A stretch of 64,000 bases of DNA from Psilocybe azurescens. Its lineage: Eukaryota; Basidiomycota; Agaricomycetes; Agaricales; Agrocybaceae. Location: assembly GCA_023853785.1 (NCBI GenBank), contig JAJIRX010000783.1, forward strand, positions 1 through 64,000, written 5' to 3'. This document shows positions 8,818 to 21,725 of the stretch, one piece after another. Numbering within the stretch: position 1 is the first letter of the stretch; each line of letters begins with the position of its first letter. The position numbers and the translations under genes are program-made. The notes beneath the pieces are model-generated. The model saw nothing but the letters and a program-made list of their open reading frames with translations, was not told the DNA's origin and made no database searches.

Positions 8818-11380
8818 ATGAAACCCGGCCTCAGTTCCAGCGAAATTGACCATTCTTTCGGGCATGCTTTCCTTAGGAATGGGGAGATCTACTATTCCCC
8901 CAACTGCTCGCGTCGAGTAGCCGTACCGGAATACCACGAAAACAATCCCTACCCCTTTCATCGTCAGGATGCACGATATGAAAGGTTCCTATCGCCCACA
9001 TGGTGGACGCGACCATATCACTATCTCGCGTTTGTTCCCCTCACGACCCTCATTCGATGGACTCGTGTTTGGTTGCCTCCATGAATTTGTCCCCCACATC
9101 ATATCATATGGAGATGGAGATAAGTACGGGTTGGCATCAGAGAAGGTCTCTCAGTGGAAGGATTTGGAGGATGGCCTCCTCATGATCGCTTTCCTCCTCA
9201 ATAAACATCACCGAATGCAAATTCGTGTGGCCCTGAAGCCACCTCTTCCATCTTTTCTCGGGTTTGGCAAAGCCTATCGGGAACACCGCTCTGCTCATCT
9301 TTCTATCGCTGCCTCACGCGATTGGTTCCTCATGTGGATGGCATTAATCTCCGGCAAGATGGCCGATATTTTGAGCTTAAACGAACCCGAGGAAGCAAAA
9401 GACTGGTTCTCTCTGCTCAGCGACGACCATATTCCAGAAGCTTGGTTGAATTCCATGATAGCCTCCAGGATATGCAGCTTTTCTCAGCAGTGTCCACGTG
9501 TCGGGACCTTCCTCAACATTCACAATCCACAGCCACACCAACCAAGCGTCCAATGGTTCCTTGCCTTTCATATACCTGTTTGGTATTGCTGGCACCCAGG
9601 CGGTCCTGACCAATTCGCGGCCCCCAGCGCACTTCTTACAAGATGCGACAACTTTTATCCCCAAGTCACCATCTCGAACGGTTCCGATCGTTCCTTCTTC
9701 GGCACCATCACCTCGTCCTTTATCTCCCCTTCGGCCGACCTACGGAGCTCTCGCTCGATGAGTACCAGAAAGCCAAGAAGGCTTACCTTGCTACAAAGCC
9801 TTGGGAAATTTTTTTCGCTGATCGCGCTGGAGAGAAATAAGAGAGTCATCGCCAAGGAAAATGACCGAGATCGCATGACACGTCTGAACCGGGAGCGAAA
9901 GCCACCCACAGTCTCTGCCGAAGTATATCTGTGGGATTGGAGTGAAGACGATGGAATCGAGCTCGTCCGTACACGCGTTCCTAACCGGTTACGTGAAGAC
10001 ACCCTTGGAGAGCACTCAGTTTCCCAAAAATATACAACACCGTTTGAATGTCTGGGATTGCTGCGAGTACTTTGGAGAACCTGACGGCGACTACGACAAC
10101 AACAACAACAACGATTACGGGGATATGCACCCAGTGTCCTCTGCCCCAGAACTTGGCACAGAAGCTCAGGACTATGAAGCCATCCTCAACGAAGCGGGTT
10201 GAGGAGGTTCAAAGAAATCCAAATGCTTATTCCATCGACCTGAGAAGGTATTCGAGCGCGGTCCAGAGACCAATCTGGAGCATAGTGCTGGTCAGGTCAA
10301 TATTCATCAGTACCTATACCGCTACTACGGGTTTCTGGCCCCTATACCTATTTCTGATGCTACCCCTGTAAATTCTAACAATGACTGGGGTGAATGTCTG
10401 AAATCTGTCGGCCTCAATGCCAAAGTCAATGAACCTCTTCCGGGACTCACTGGCCCTATCGTCAATTTCATCAAAGGGATGCAACAAGCAGCTGGACCAC
10501 AAGCCTTCGAATGGGACCTTCTGGCAGATAATTACAATCCTCTAACCAAGGACCTCATCTCCCGTCACCTTCGCCGACTTCCAAACGGCGAATATCTCCT
10601 TCTGAAATCCTCTCTGTGCAATGATAGGCCGCGTGATTGGCATATCGCATTAACAACATCTGCCAATGCACTCTATGTAACCAGATGGCTGGTCGATATC
10701 AAAACCGAGAGCGTCCCGATTGAAGATGTGGCCCAACATCTTGCCGAAGAAGGCATGTCTTTTCGCACATATCTCACCCTAGACCCACTCCCATCAACGA
10801 TTTCTTTGTCTGGGATCGAAGCAGCAATTCCTCGGCGTAGCGCCAACTACACATTTACCGTCAACGATTACCAGACATATCTTTCAGACCGCAATTGACT
10901 CCTGTCCACCCCTCGTGGCCGAGCAGCTATTCTTCGAGGGGGGAATTGTAGGCCGCCCTCGCCAAAGAGTGTCTTGGAGTCGACGCGGTCCTCTCTGGCC
11001 CTTCTTCAGTAGTAACTACCTATCGTCTTGGTTGTTCCGTTGACCACTCCCAAGGGACTTTTTGGGATGACAATCTCACCGACGACGAACTTGCCATAAT
11101 CTGTGGGATGTTTTACTGCCATACTGGTATGTTCCATGTTCATTAAGTCTATTGGTATCTAACCATATTTTAGGAAATCAAGACCAAATTGCAAAACTCT
11201 CATGGTGGCCGCTGCCTGAATATTGGGACCAAGCGAGTAACTCGTTCAACTGGGGACATTGGACGGAATGGGACGAACACTGGTATCAAGAGCATTTGCT
11301 GAAGATCCAAGATGGGAAAGTCCTGCCTCTTAGCCATACCGGGATGGCGGCGTAAATTGAAGTCGGCGCCTTCTTGGAGA
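8818..11380 (+). pseudogene. Decayed multicopy agaricomycete hypothetical (WDWS family)
   Basis: The ATG at 8818 opens MKPGLSSSEIDHSF and the family motif YHENNPYPF. The frame then shifts and reads on through RDWFLMWMALISGKM, PRVGTFLNIHNPQPHQPSV, LQDATTFIPKSPS, YLATKPWEIFFADRAGEK, RLNRERKPPTVSAEVYLWDW, WDCCEYFGE, YLYRYYGFLAPIPISD and SWWPLPEYWDQ. These come in the expected order for a long hypothetical family found in many copies in mushrooms. They occur in all three forward frames, changing at about 8970, 9640, 9760, 9840 and 10050, and there is an in-frame TGA at 10200-10202. An intron precedes the last exon (about 11126-11173). Decay is more likely than sequencing error here. Function unknown. 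Confidence 0.6.
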
Positions 11381-12430
11381 AAGGTCACGATGATAAATCT
11401 TGAACAATCGAACAAAATATGTGCATCCCTTCCCATTGCCTAGACCTTCAATTTTTATCCACTTTGATTCCGTACCATAGCTCAGCCTTGGCTTTCCGCA
11501 TCAGGTCACTGTGAGTCTGTGACCTCCGTCGAACCCCGATTGGCGAGTCGCATGGAGGGGCGATAATTATTACTACTTGTTAAATATGTCATTTTTGCAA
11601 AAATTTTACCGACGGCGAAAACAATTGAGAAAGTTTAAGTTTGAGTGTCAAGAAAAGAATTGGTATGCATTTCTTTTTGTTCCTTTTTTCTCCTTATACA
11701 AATTTGATCTATTGTTGTCCATAATATTTGGCCAAAATGTGTCGTGTATGCCCGATTTGCCCTCCCGATAAAGTTACAATTGAAGCAATATTTTATTGAG
11801 ACTACAATAAACTAAATACACAACATTTTATCGGTCTGCAATTGTTACTAAAAGGAGACCTTTTAGTGACATTTTAGCTGTGCTATTATCTGACTAAAAC
11901 TAAAACAAGCAAACTGATCTTTTACGAAGATTTTGCCCTATCTAAAAACGGCCCCTGCCAGCAGTGTAATCTGAGATACGTACTTACACAAGAAATATGT
12001 CAATGTTTATTTGATCGCAGACTGTATTAATAAACTACTATCGCCCAGGCCCGGAGTACAATACTGCCGCGTGCGTCAGGCGTAAGCACTTCGGCATGAT
12101 ACGATATACCAGTTAGGTTGACGGTATAAAGTTTAAATTACATGATTATTCGCTGGATTTTACTGAAATGGCGGGTAATGGAGCAGAGAGACTCGGAACA
12201 CCGTGATTGCATGTTGAAGGCAAGGTTGTAGGAAACATTCGAAATTGCCATTTTCGGAAGTCAAAATTTCCGATCAGCAAAGTGATGAGCTTACAGTTCG
12301 GCATCGGGAACGTCTCTACACTCACCGGCATGGCTCTGCTTAACACTTGAACACTCGCATCTCTTGATACCCATTCTTTAGAAAGCCTCGGATCCGTTTA
12401 TTTATCCTATAGAGTCAGGCGAGTAGTAGA
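11381..12430. other. Intergenic region, no supported gene
   Basis: AT-rich from about 11570 to 12010, with no coding signal I can support. It contains the presumed promoter of the downstream carrier gene. Confidence 0.4.
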
Positions 12431-13894
12431 ATGGGAGGTACAGCAGGTGGAGAGACTGCCTCAGCTATTTCAATCGACCATGTCGGGCCTGTAGCATCAG
12501 ACGATGGGGCCATCCTTACTGCCAGGAAAGCAGGCAAGGATATCCTGTTCGGAAGTGTGAGTCTTTTTGCGTTCAATGTCCACTCTTATTTTACTTACTG
12601 GATCTGAGTAGATTGCAGGGATGGTGTCAGAAATATTTGAATATCCTTTCGATTTAGCAAAGGTTCGCCTGCAAGCGCAGGTGCTCACCCCTTCTTCCTC
12701 AAATAACGTGCGGTTCGAAGGGCCTATGCATTGCTTGATGCAGACTTGGAAAGAAGAGGGAGTGAGGGGGCTGTATCGAGTGCGTTGCTTCAAACCTCTA
12801 TTATCACCCTTGCCTCACGGTTGTCGATTTGTAAGGGACTACCAGCTCCAATAGTGGGCGCTATGGCAGAGACAGCGTCCCTCTTCCTTACATATACTGC
12901 TTTCCAGAACGCTATTCGAACATATTACTCCCCAACGTCTTCTTATAGCTCCTCATCCCCTCCGCCACTTTCAATACCACAACTTGCTCTGGCAGCTGGC
13001 GGAGCTGGATTCGTGACAAGTTTCGTTCTGTATGTGGTCTATCTTGCTACAGAACTGCAGGGAGGCTGATCACTTTCTGTATAAAGCACACCCATAGAAC
13101 TCATCAAATGCAAAATGCAGGTTCAAATGCTGAACTTCCATCCTCTACCCGCAGCCCCCGGACGAATCCCCCGACGGCCTGTCCCCAATTTCGCGACGGT
13201 ACTACCTCTCTCTAACGCAATGCAACACACCTCGCTTAACCCCCACTCAACGACCACGTCTTCCGCTTCTTCACAATCAACAGCCACTGGCCGGATGCCC
13301 ATGCACGACCTCGCCTACAAATCCTCATCACTGACATCCCAAACACTCCGGCCACCAGGGCCCATCGCTCTCATCCGCTCCATCGTCGACAAATACGGCA
13401 TTCGCGGACTCTGGTTAGGCCACACTGGCACCCTCCTCCGCGAAACCGGCGGCACCGCCTCCTGGTTCGTCGCCAAAGAATATTTCGCCCGCAAACTCGT
13501 CGACTACCGCATCCGCCAATCCCCCTACATCATCGCTCCAAGCGGGAACGGCAACACCACCCGCGCACCCCGCACGCATGCTAATACAGAGCTCCAGCCT
13601 TGGGAGTCAGCGGTGTCTGGCGCACTCGCAGGAGCGGCTGGCGCCCTGCTGTTTTACCCCGCGGACACGGTGAAGAGCTATATTCAGACTGAAGAAGAGA
13701 TGCGTCCGAAAGGCGGCGTTGGTAGTAGCACTCCACGGACACAGAGCACTTTTGTAGGCACGTTCAGAAAGATGTGGGTGAAGCATGGGCTCAAAGGCCT
13801 CTATGCCGGTTGCGGGATGACGGTGGCACGAGCCGTGCCTAGTAGTGGGATTATTTTTGTGGTGTATGATGGGCTGACCGCATATTTCTCATAG
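12431..13894 (+). CDS. ORT1: Mitochondrial carrier, probably ornithine/arginine transporter
   Basis: Four exons give a mitochondrial carrier protein of the inner membrane. All three solute-carrier signatures are present in order: PFDLAKVRLQAQ in repeat 1, PIELIKCKMQ in repeat 2 and PADTVKSYIQT in repeat 3, each with P-x-[DE]-x-x-[KR]. The repeats end with GLYR, GLWLGHTGTLLRE and GLYAGCGMTVARAVPSS. In the yeast Ort1/Arg11 and Neurospora arg-13 family the second signature is likewise P-I-E-L-[IV]-K-C-K. I therefore infer exchange of ornithine across the inner membrane for arginine synthesis. Repeat 2 carries a long Ser/Thr/Pro-rich insertion after the signature (about 13140-13330). Introns are at about 12557-12612, 12780-12832 and 13030-13086. 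The ATG at 12431 is the first in frame, and the stop is TAG at 13892-13894. Confidence 0.8.
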
Positions 13895-14190
13895 GGCGAT
13901 TTCACAGGCAAGATATACAGTTAAGAAGACTTTTTTAGACATGTAGATAGAAACGCAAACTAATATTCTACATTACTCTCATTTCGATTTATATAATCTG
14001 TAGTTTGTGTATTCAATCACCCCGACTCCTTTCTTATCGTTCAAGTGGGTACCTATTTGGGTTACCTAGTCAAAACAACAAAGAAATATGACTCGGGTCT
14101 TGTAGTCTGTCTATGGGACTGCTTCTGTTTGACACCACAAAGATTACTATGAGTCTTTGGCTGTTAAATAAAACAAAAAAATTAGACGTC

Positions 14191-14261
14191 TCTCCGCCTG
14201 GGAGTCGAACCCAGCTTTCGCGCGTGACAGGCGCGTGTACTAACCGATATACTAGCAGAGA
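14191..14261 (-). tRNA. tRNA-Asp (GTC)
   Basis: Read on the minus strand it starts TCTCTGC and ends GCGGAGA, which pair as the 7-bp acceptor stem with one T-G pair. The anticodon arm is CGCGC, loop CTGTCAC, GCGCG, giving anticodon GTC for aspartate. The T-arm is TGGG, TTCGACT, CCCA. The CCA end is not encoded. A run of seven T just downstream fits an RNA polymerase III terminator. No intron. An identical copy lies at 36472-36542. Confidence 0.95.
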
Positions 14262-15088
14262 CGATGACGTTATTTACACTTTTAACATTATCTCTAGGTA
14301 GTCTTTTCCTATAGACTGACCGGTCACTGCCTTCCAAGTTTACTTTAAACTTTCCGTCCCAAACTCATTCGCCGGGTTCAACTAGGCCCTCACATTGGCT
14401 GTGTCATTTTTAACCGTACACGAAGTTCCGACAGCAATACATGTTTTCTGGGGCGTTGGGATAATTGAGTTTTGAGATATTATATATTTGATCTTGTGGG
14501 AGGGAGAGATTTCATAACTTGCATATCTTGAAGACTCTAACTGGAGAGGTCCAAGTCTCTTTCACCCCGTGGCTAATTCCGCAGGCCCCTGAATTTTTTC
14601 GATGTTAGCGTCTAAAGTAGCCACGTTCCTGGATTCAAAAAATAGCAGTGATATTCGAAAGTAAGAAAACCAAGAGGACTACGAATACCACAGTAAATTG
14701 CACATATCGATTCCCGATTAGGGCGCTGCGCGCACCACAGACGCGTGGTTGGCGCGCTAAAGCGCTATCTGCATAGTAAACGCCGACGGGCCGCGAGCGA
14801 GCTGACCAACTGGCTTTTTTTCCTGCCTCCCGCACCCGCGTGACTATCTATTCGATTCTCGACTGCGCCGCGAGTCACGACAGCTCGTACCCTTTGGATG
14901 ATGCACAAGGCTTAGTGATCTGCTCCTCATTACAATCCTTGTTTACTCTCATGGAAATCCTATAGTTTCACACGATGGATTCTGACATATACTGCAGATC
15001 CTGGGTTGTGCTATAGCGCTATAGTAGCAAGCTCTACTTCCTACTCACCCTAGTTTGAATTAGCAAGCAAGCGCATACTACCCTCAAC
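14262..15088. other. Intergenic and promoter region
   Basis: No gene is supported. Around 14720-14870 it is GC-rich, with several short palindromes (GGCGCGC, AGCGCT, ACGCGT). These may belong to the upstream control region of the S9 peptidase, but nothing proves it. Confidence 0.35.
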
Positions 15089-17431
15089 TTGACAAAAAAT
15101 CTCTCTATGTCTACAAAGATTCCAACCCCGAGCGCCACCACCGAGTCGTCCGAATCAAAATCTACAATGATCACTCCTCAGGACGTGGCTTCTTCCGATA
15201 GCATCTCGGTGCTCAAGCTGTCAAAGGACGGCTCTCGTCTGGTCTACACTGTCGCTCCACTTTACAAGGAAGGCGAAAACAAGACGTCTGCACTGTGGCT
15301 GGCCGATACGTTCGTGGACGGTAGCGCTCGTCAGATCACATTGGGTGTCCATCGCGATTTTTCTCCGTCATTCCACCCTACGTCACCTTCTCAAATTTAT
15401 TTTCTTTCCGATCGTGATGAAGCAGGAGGACCGGCCCATCTTTACAGCATCAACGTCGATACAGAAGACACGGAGAAGTCTGATGAAACGGCCGCTCCAG
15501 TTGTAGAACTGGGTGATCGACAGGAAGTGACTTCCTATTCTATTTCCCCTAACGGTCATTTCCTCGCCTTCATATTGGAGACGAAGGCGTTGAAGAAGGG
15601 AGAAAAGGAGAAGGTCCAGGTTTGGAGAGAAAATGTGCACTTTAAGACACTTAATCTCGTCGATCTACGTGCCAGGACAAAGAGGTCCGTTTATGTGCTG
15701 CATCAGTTCATTTATCTCTAGACTAACTATTGTTCAGCTTCCGGAACTTGTTATCTCACCAAACATCCCATATTGACTTTTTTTTCCTGGAGTCCCGATA
15801 GTTCTGCCATTCTATATCGCACCATCAGCCACTCCGACTACGAAGCACGTGTAGAACCTGCCGAAGAGTTTGTCATTTCTATTAAGACTGACGAAGTTCG
15901 CAGCGTATTCCGATATCCTCGACACCCAAGGGGCGCTTCAATCTGGAGAGAATGTGGCAACGTTGCCTTTATACAGGCAGTCAACCCAACTGAACACTGC
16001 TCTGCGACATGTCTTTGGTCCAGGCGGTCAGTCGAGGGAACCCAAGCTAATCGCACGGCTTATGGAAAAATTAACGACGTCGACCGTATTGGCGATCTTG
16101 GAGCAAAGTCGCAATTTGCTGTAGAGGTGCACGAAGGACTGATTACCAAGCTGGAGGTGTACGACGAGAACGACAAAGTGTTCACGGCCTTCCAGACTTC
16201 TGAAGACTATGCGATCACTCTATGGGACATGGTTCTTACAGAAGAGGGGAAGTACGTGCTTGTGGTAACGAAAAGTTCGGTTGTGTCGGGTGAACTTGAA
16301 AACGTCTGGTCTGGAGTCTCGGAGCCCGGGAAGAAATGCGTGCTGTCGAGGAAGCTATCTTCCCATAATGCTTGGTTTGATTCTAAGGTCCCCCCAATGG
16401 CGAGGGCATTCTTCTGGACTGCGTCCGATGGCGTTAAGCTGGAGGGCGTAATCAATTATCCAAAAGGCGTCGAACTCAAGAAGCTACCAACGGTGATTGT
16501 TGCTCATGGTGGGCCAAGCTGGTATGTCACCGCAGTGCCTTCAGATGCATGACTATATTGCTGATAAATGACGGTAACTTTGATCTCTTTGACAGGCGAG
16601 ATACATTAGGGCTTAACTTCAGTGAGTAGATCGTGTATAACTGACCTTATCAGTATATTTATCCTTCTTCAGCGTGCACAAGATGGCGTCCTTTTTGGCG
16701 TCTCATGGGTACCTTGTGCTATCTCCCAATTACCGTGGAAGTGCGCGATAAGCTATCTATCCATGAACGATGTCATATTCTCAACGTACAGCTTTTGAGT
16801 AGGTACTGGACGTGGAGATGAGTTCACCATGGCTGCAAGCGGTGGCGTTGGTGGTATAGAATGGACTGATATCGAGGAAATGATCGAAGAGGGCATATCG
16901 CGGGGAATTGTGGACCCAAATCGCATCGGGATCGCTGGACATAGTCAAGGTGGATTCCTAAGTGCATGGGGGTGACGCGGCCCAATAATAAGTTCAAAGT
17001 GGGTGTTATTAGCGCAGGAGTCACCGAATGGGGGATGTTGGCCGCAACGTCTGATATACCAGACTACGAGGTGCGTTGCTCTATCACCTTCCACCGTGAC
17101 GAGATACATTCTTATCTATCTTGTCTGTTAGGCTGCTCTTGGTGGAACGGGGCCATGGAGTCCAGGCAAGCCTGTATATCTCAAAGGAAGTCCTTTGAAA
17201 GACGCACAATATGCCACGGCCCCTATATTGTTCGTACATGGAAAGGACGACGCAAGAGTCCCACTATCACAGGCCATTGCTCTGCTACGTGGCATTGAAA
17301 GGGAAGGAAAAACGAAGGTGCCACCACAGCTGGTAGTTTATCCGCGCGAGGGCCACGGCTTCGAGGAGCGCGCAAACGCTGAGGACATTCTAAGGCGCAT
17401 GCTTGACTACCTCAACAAATACCTCAAGTGA
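15089..17431 (+). CDS. S9-family serine peptidase (dipeptidyl/acylaminoacyl peptidase type)
   Basis: The N-terminal half is a beta-propeller-like region (SVLKLSKDGSRLVYTV, ARQITLGVHRDFSPSFHP, FFSWSPDSSAILYR). The C-terminal half is an alpha/beta-hydrolase of the prolyl oligopeptidase family. The triad can be read directly: Ser in GIAGHSQGGFLSAW, Asp in FVHGKDDARVPLS, His in YPREGHGFEER. The oxyanion region is VIVAHGGPSW. There are about six exons, with introns near 15686-15736, 16523-16595, 16621-16673, 16748-16802 and 17071-17131. At exon 2 the propeller frame runs through a T8 tract (15778-15785), where SHQTSHIDFF and FFSWSPDSS are in different frames, so an indel is likely. No signal peptide is evident, so it is probably intracellular. 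ATGs at 15107 and 15170 are alternative starts. Confidence 0.8.
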
Positions 17432-17710
17432 GCATGAAGCAATACTTTCTCTCATTCATCTTGAACGCGCTCTACCAAAAAGAATAAAAAAATTCAGAGT
17501 GTGCTCTGGATCTTCATAATCATTTTCGATTGTGGTCAGCTCCTATTCACCATTCTTGATCGCTTCTGGAAATAATCTCCTAAACGAGAAAGAACAGCCC
17601 GGGCTTGACATTTGTATTATATCTAGCCTGAGGACTCCACCATGAGTAGCCTCTCTTAAATTCTTATCAACAGATCCAATCAAGACACCTGCAGCGGTTC
17701 CCTTACTTCT
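17432..17710. other. Short spacer between convergent genes
   Basis: No gene. It holds the 3' ends of the S9 peptidase and the M1 aminopeptidase, which face each other. Confidence 0.4.
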
Positions 17711-20700
17711 CAGAGTTCATTCAACCAGTTCTTCAGGTCCACCGTGGATCGCTATTTATTTACAAATCAATTAGCACCGCTCATAGGGGTATTCGACTGT
17801 TTTTCTCACCTCAACATATTCCGCTCTAGCGCGAACATTGTCTAGCGACTGTGCCAGGGTTTGATTGAATTTGGATGTGTCCCTATCCTATTGCAATGTC
17901 AACCCCAGGAATGCATACATTCGACGTCATAAAGTGAGCTGCTTACTTGGTAGAATGCCTCAATATCAAAGTAGTCTTTTTGTTCGAGTAGAACGATATG
18001 GTGCTCTTTTCGTCCATGCCATTCGTCAGTTCCTTATTTCGTTTAGCCAAAGTTTTCCGTCTACTTACCGGGAGAATGAAATTCAGCACGAAGTTCCCCT
18101 CGAATCTATTGAACATCTATATAACTGTATTAGACTTTTGAACCGAGCGAGATGTAGCAGGCATCTACTGGCACTCACGACATCGTATTCATCCTGCCAA
18201 AACTTCGTCAAGGGTCTACGGGCTTTAAAGTTCCACGTAAAATCAGAGAAGAATGTTAAAACATCCTGGTCCCTAGCTTTGTGCTCAATAAACTTGAAAG
18301 TTTCAATGATCAGTGATTCGTCCTGGGTGCTGCACATTGCACGACTAATGTGAGGTAAAGCAATTAATCTCATTGACGTGCATGTTCTTCTGCTGTAAGA
18401 CATACATCGCAGATTCCTGCTCACTTGGCGTCTTCGGTTTTTCATAAATCTTCGCCATGAGGTCATATACTTCCCGCCCTCCGTAGCGACCAGCCTTTAT
18501 CTGGTCAGTTAATCTATATGAAGGAAGGTGCAGTACAAGCTCACAGCAAGATAAACAACACGCTGTAGATCAGCTGGTATATTGGAGTCGTCCCCAGATT
18601 CTTGATACGTTTTAAATCGGCCTTTTAACTCATCGATGACGCTACAAACCATTCATCTGCATCACAGCCTGTATTAAATAACTGGACAGTGGAAACTGAC
18701 GTACTTTTTGGCCCCTGCTTCAAAGGCCTGCTCTATGGCCAGCGTCCTCAAGAGTGACGTATCGACCGATTCACCGTCAGGATATTCGTATCCCAACTTT
18801 TCCACCAAGGGTACAAAAAGAGACTGATATACATAATATTGTTCAAGTTCAAGTCAACGCACATCCTCAAACCAGCTTCAAAATGTCGACTTACCCGGAG
18901 GAACACGTCCAATGTGTCTGTAATTTCGGGGTATTCCCACCAGATACTTCGTATTTCAGACAGACTCAATGAAATTGCCTGCCATACAAGATCTACATCA
19001 TCGCGAATTGAGAAGGTGCGCATAACAGTAGCTCGGACCAGTGGCTCACATTCTGTTTCGTCCTTCAGCTGATGTACCAAGGTCAGTGAGCTGGCGATGT
19101 TAGCGAAGCCGGCCTTGGATAACGCCATCGTGTCGTATACCAGTCCCATTCTATCTTCCAAGGAAAAGATTGTGTCCGCTTTAGCAGCCTCCGCAGCAAT
19201 CAAAGCAAGGCGTTCGGGGGTATAAAGTACTCGGTCTAAGTGAACATGATTAGAAGGTAGAGCCGAGCTTCACACAGATGATACACGCACAGACACCATT
19301 GGTAGCTGCGTTTAGTTTGAAAGGTTTGCTGGTATCCAATGGGATATGTTCCTCGCGTCCTCGTAGCACAGGTGTCCTGTCAATATCTGCTATACCATTC
19401 TTGATCGACAAAATGTTCAAGGGAATGTTCCTAGGTAAGACGTCATATGTAGGTATTAGGATTCGGATAAGGAAATGTATGAAATAAAATAAAATTCACC
19501 ATAGTATTTCATTGTCTTGTGCAGAAGGAGGACCCGTTTCTAAGAATCGATCTTGACGAACAGTGATGCCTTCCGCATCCTCAGTAATAGATAATACGGG
19601 AAATCCAATCTTAGTGATCCAATTCTCCATGAACTCGGTGATATCCAGTCCAGTTGCCGCGCTGATTCCATCCCATAGATCATGGGTAACGCTATTGGCA
19701 AAGAGCTTCTTCTTGAGATAAATAGAAACACCTTTGAGGAACTTTTCCTCGCCGACGTAGTGAGAAAGCATACGAAGAACTGCCAGAGATCGATCAGTCA
19801 GTTATATTCCATGGGATGTCAGACCTTTGGTCATACCAGACGCGGCTTTGGAGTAAGACAGATCGTCGAAAATCTGTCAAAAAGGGATTAATCTCGTCGA
19901 AGAGGAAGTCTGAAGGGGAAGGTACTTACCTGGTTGATGTTATTAGCATCTGGACAGTCTACCTCTACCGGATGAGACGAAATCTTCGAGTCCAGCCTCA
20001 GAGCTTGATTAAGATGAGCAGTTATGAACTCTGAGTTGACGCGCCATTCTGGGTAGACTCTGACGGCGGATATCAGAGGGATAAAATAAACCAATGCGAG
20101 TTTTACTTGCCTGTCTGGATGTCATGCAAGAGGCTTTTTAGTATAATCAACAAAGCTATCAGACTACAGCCAACATACCCGGTATAATTACTTCACCCAT
20201 CTGTGATTGTGAGTCCTATTAACGAGTGTGCTGTCTAGAGCCAGAAATGCACACCAGAGTTGCAAACCCTGAAGAGTATTAGTATCCGCAAAAGATGCAT
20301 TGAAAAATGATGTACCTTCATTAAGGTAGAGATTGTTCCACCATTCCATCGTGGTAATATTGCCAAACCTATTATAAAAACGAGTCGATGAAAGAAAATG
20401 ATAAAATCGTAAAATAGCAAGCTTACCACATGTGTGCGACTTCGTGGCTCTGCATTGACACGACACCCTTCTTCGCCCTGATGTCAGTTCGTTTAGAATC
20501 AAGTAAGAGACCACTCATTCGTCCGATAATCAGACCCCAATTTTCCATGGCACCGGCGTCGAAGTCACTGGCCTAATTAAGGTTAGGAAATTATTGTGTA
20601 AAAGAAGGATATCACATACTACAAGAGTATCTAACTTAGGAAGCGGGTATTCGACGTCGAAAATCTTTTCATAGAGGGGAAGAACAGCGGCTTTGACACC

Positions 20701-21725
20701 AAGGGCATATTCTGCTTGATGGACAACATCCGGAGTGGCTAGACACGGGGGGAAGTCAAATAAAATGATGTAAGACAACATCTTTCACTCACTATAAACA
20801 CGAAGAGGGATGGTCTTTCCGCTCACAGGCATTACGACGGAAGTCTCTAAGAAACTGAAAGGACCATTTGCTATCGCTACAATGTAGGTAGACATCGGGG
20901 GAGAAGTAGTGAACTTAGTGATTTTCCACTTTTCGTTGCGAATGGAAGCGATGATGTCAGCGATATCAGGAGAGATGCTGGTGTTTTCTACAATAGGTTC
21001 TTCAAGGAGGACGGACATGTTGCTGAGGTTGACCGTATCTGTACGCGATATCATAGTAATACTGTACGTGGCTTTTAGAAGAGGTTCGTCCCAACAAGGG
21101 AAAGCACGGCGAGCGGCAGTGGGCTTTGCAGGATTAAATTAAGCAAATGGGACGTGGTGCTGGAGAAAAGTCGTACCTCAAACTGAGTGAGAGCATAGTA
21201 CTCGGTCTTGCCCTCATTCACCCAGGATGCTCGATAATATCCCGACATACTTCCAGCGAGCTTGCCCGCGAAGTCAATCCTCAGTTCAGCTTTGGAACCA
21301 GCCCGAAGCTTGTCTGTAAGCTGGAATGCAGCGCGTTCTTGACTTGTGTCAAATGAAATAGTAGGAGCCTGCCCGGCTTCTGAGGCGTCGGAGTAGATGG
21401 TCCTTAAGAGACAATCAATTCAACGAGTTACCTATATACGCAAAGTAGGAGATCACGTACGCCTTTCTGAGTTCCAGATCTTTGGATGCATTCAAGACTA
21501 TGGTTGACGTATCGGTTTTGATTTCCAAGCTGGATGTGTAAAGTAAGTTCACTAATACGAGTCTTTCAAATTGAAGTCTAAAAAGCTTCAAACATACCTA
21601 ATCTTGGCAAGGCCTTCGAACGTGAGTTTCTCCAGATCAGTTTTGACGGTTATATCATAATGAATGGGCTTGACGCTAGTGGGTAATCGGTATACATCCT
21701 GCACTCCAGTTCCAGTGGTGCTCAT
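17711..21725 (-). CDS. M1 zinc aminopeptidase, copy A
   Basis: Starts at the ATG at 21725 (MSTTGTGVQDVYRLPTSVKP) and ends with TGA at 17711-17713 after LKNWLNEL. Many short introns. The substrate-binding GAMEN motif is DFDAGAMENWGL (near 20545). The zinc site is HEVAHMWFG (near 20430) with the third ligand Glu in LYLNEG, 18 residues after the second His, as the family requires. The usual HExAHQ has Met in place of Gln. After an intron (20269-20315) the exon restores GFATLV. The C-terminal ERAP1-like helical region is clear (SYVGEEKF-type block, SLDNVRARAEYVE). It resembles yeast Aap1/Ape2, cytosolic enzymes that trim peptides from the N terminus. It is paralogous to 29668-33662. Confidence 0.85.

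Noticed and set aside
15340..15350. GGGTGTCC in the S9 peptidase, and similar cores at 37811, 39351, 60426 and 60870
   Set aside because: The flanks show no complementarity, and several lie in coding sequence with a clear amino-acid explanation.
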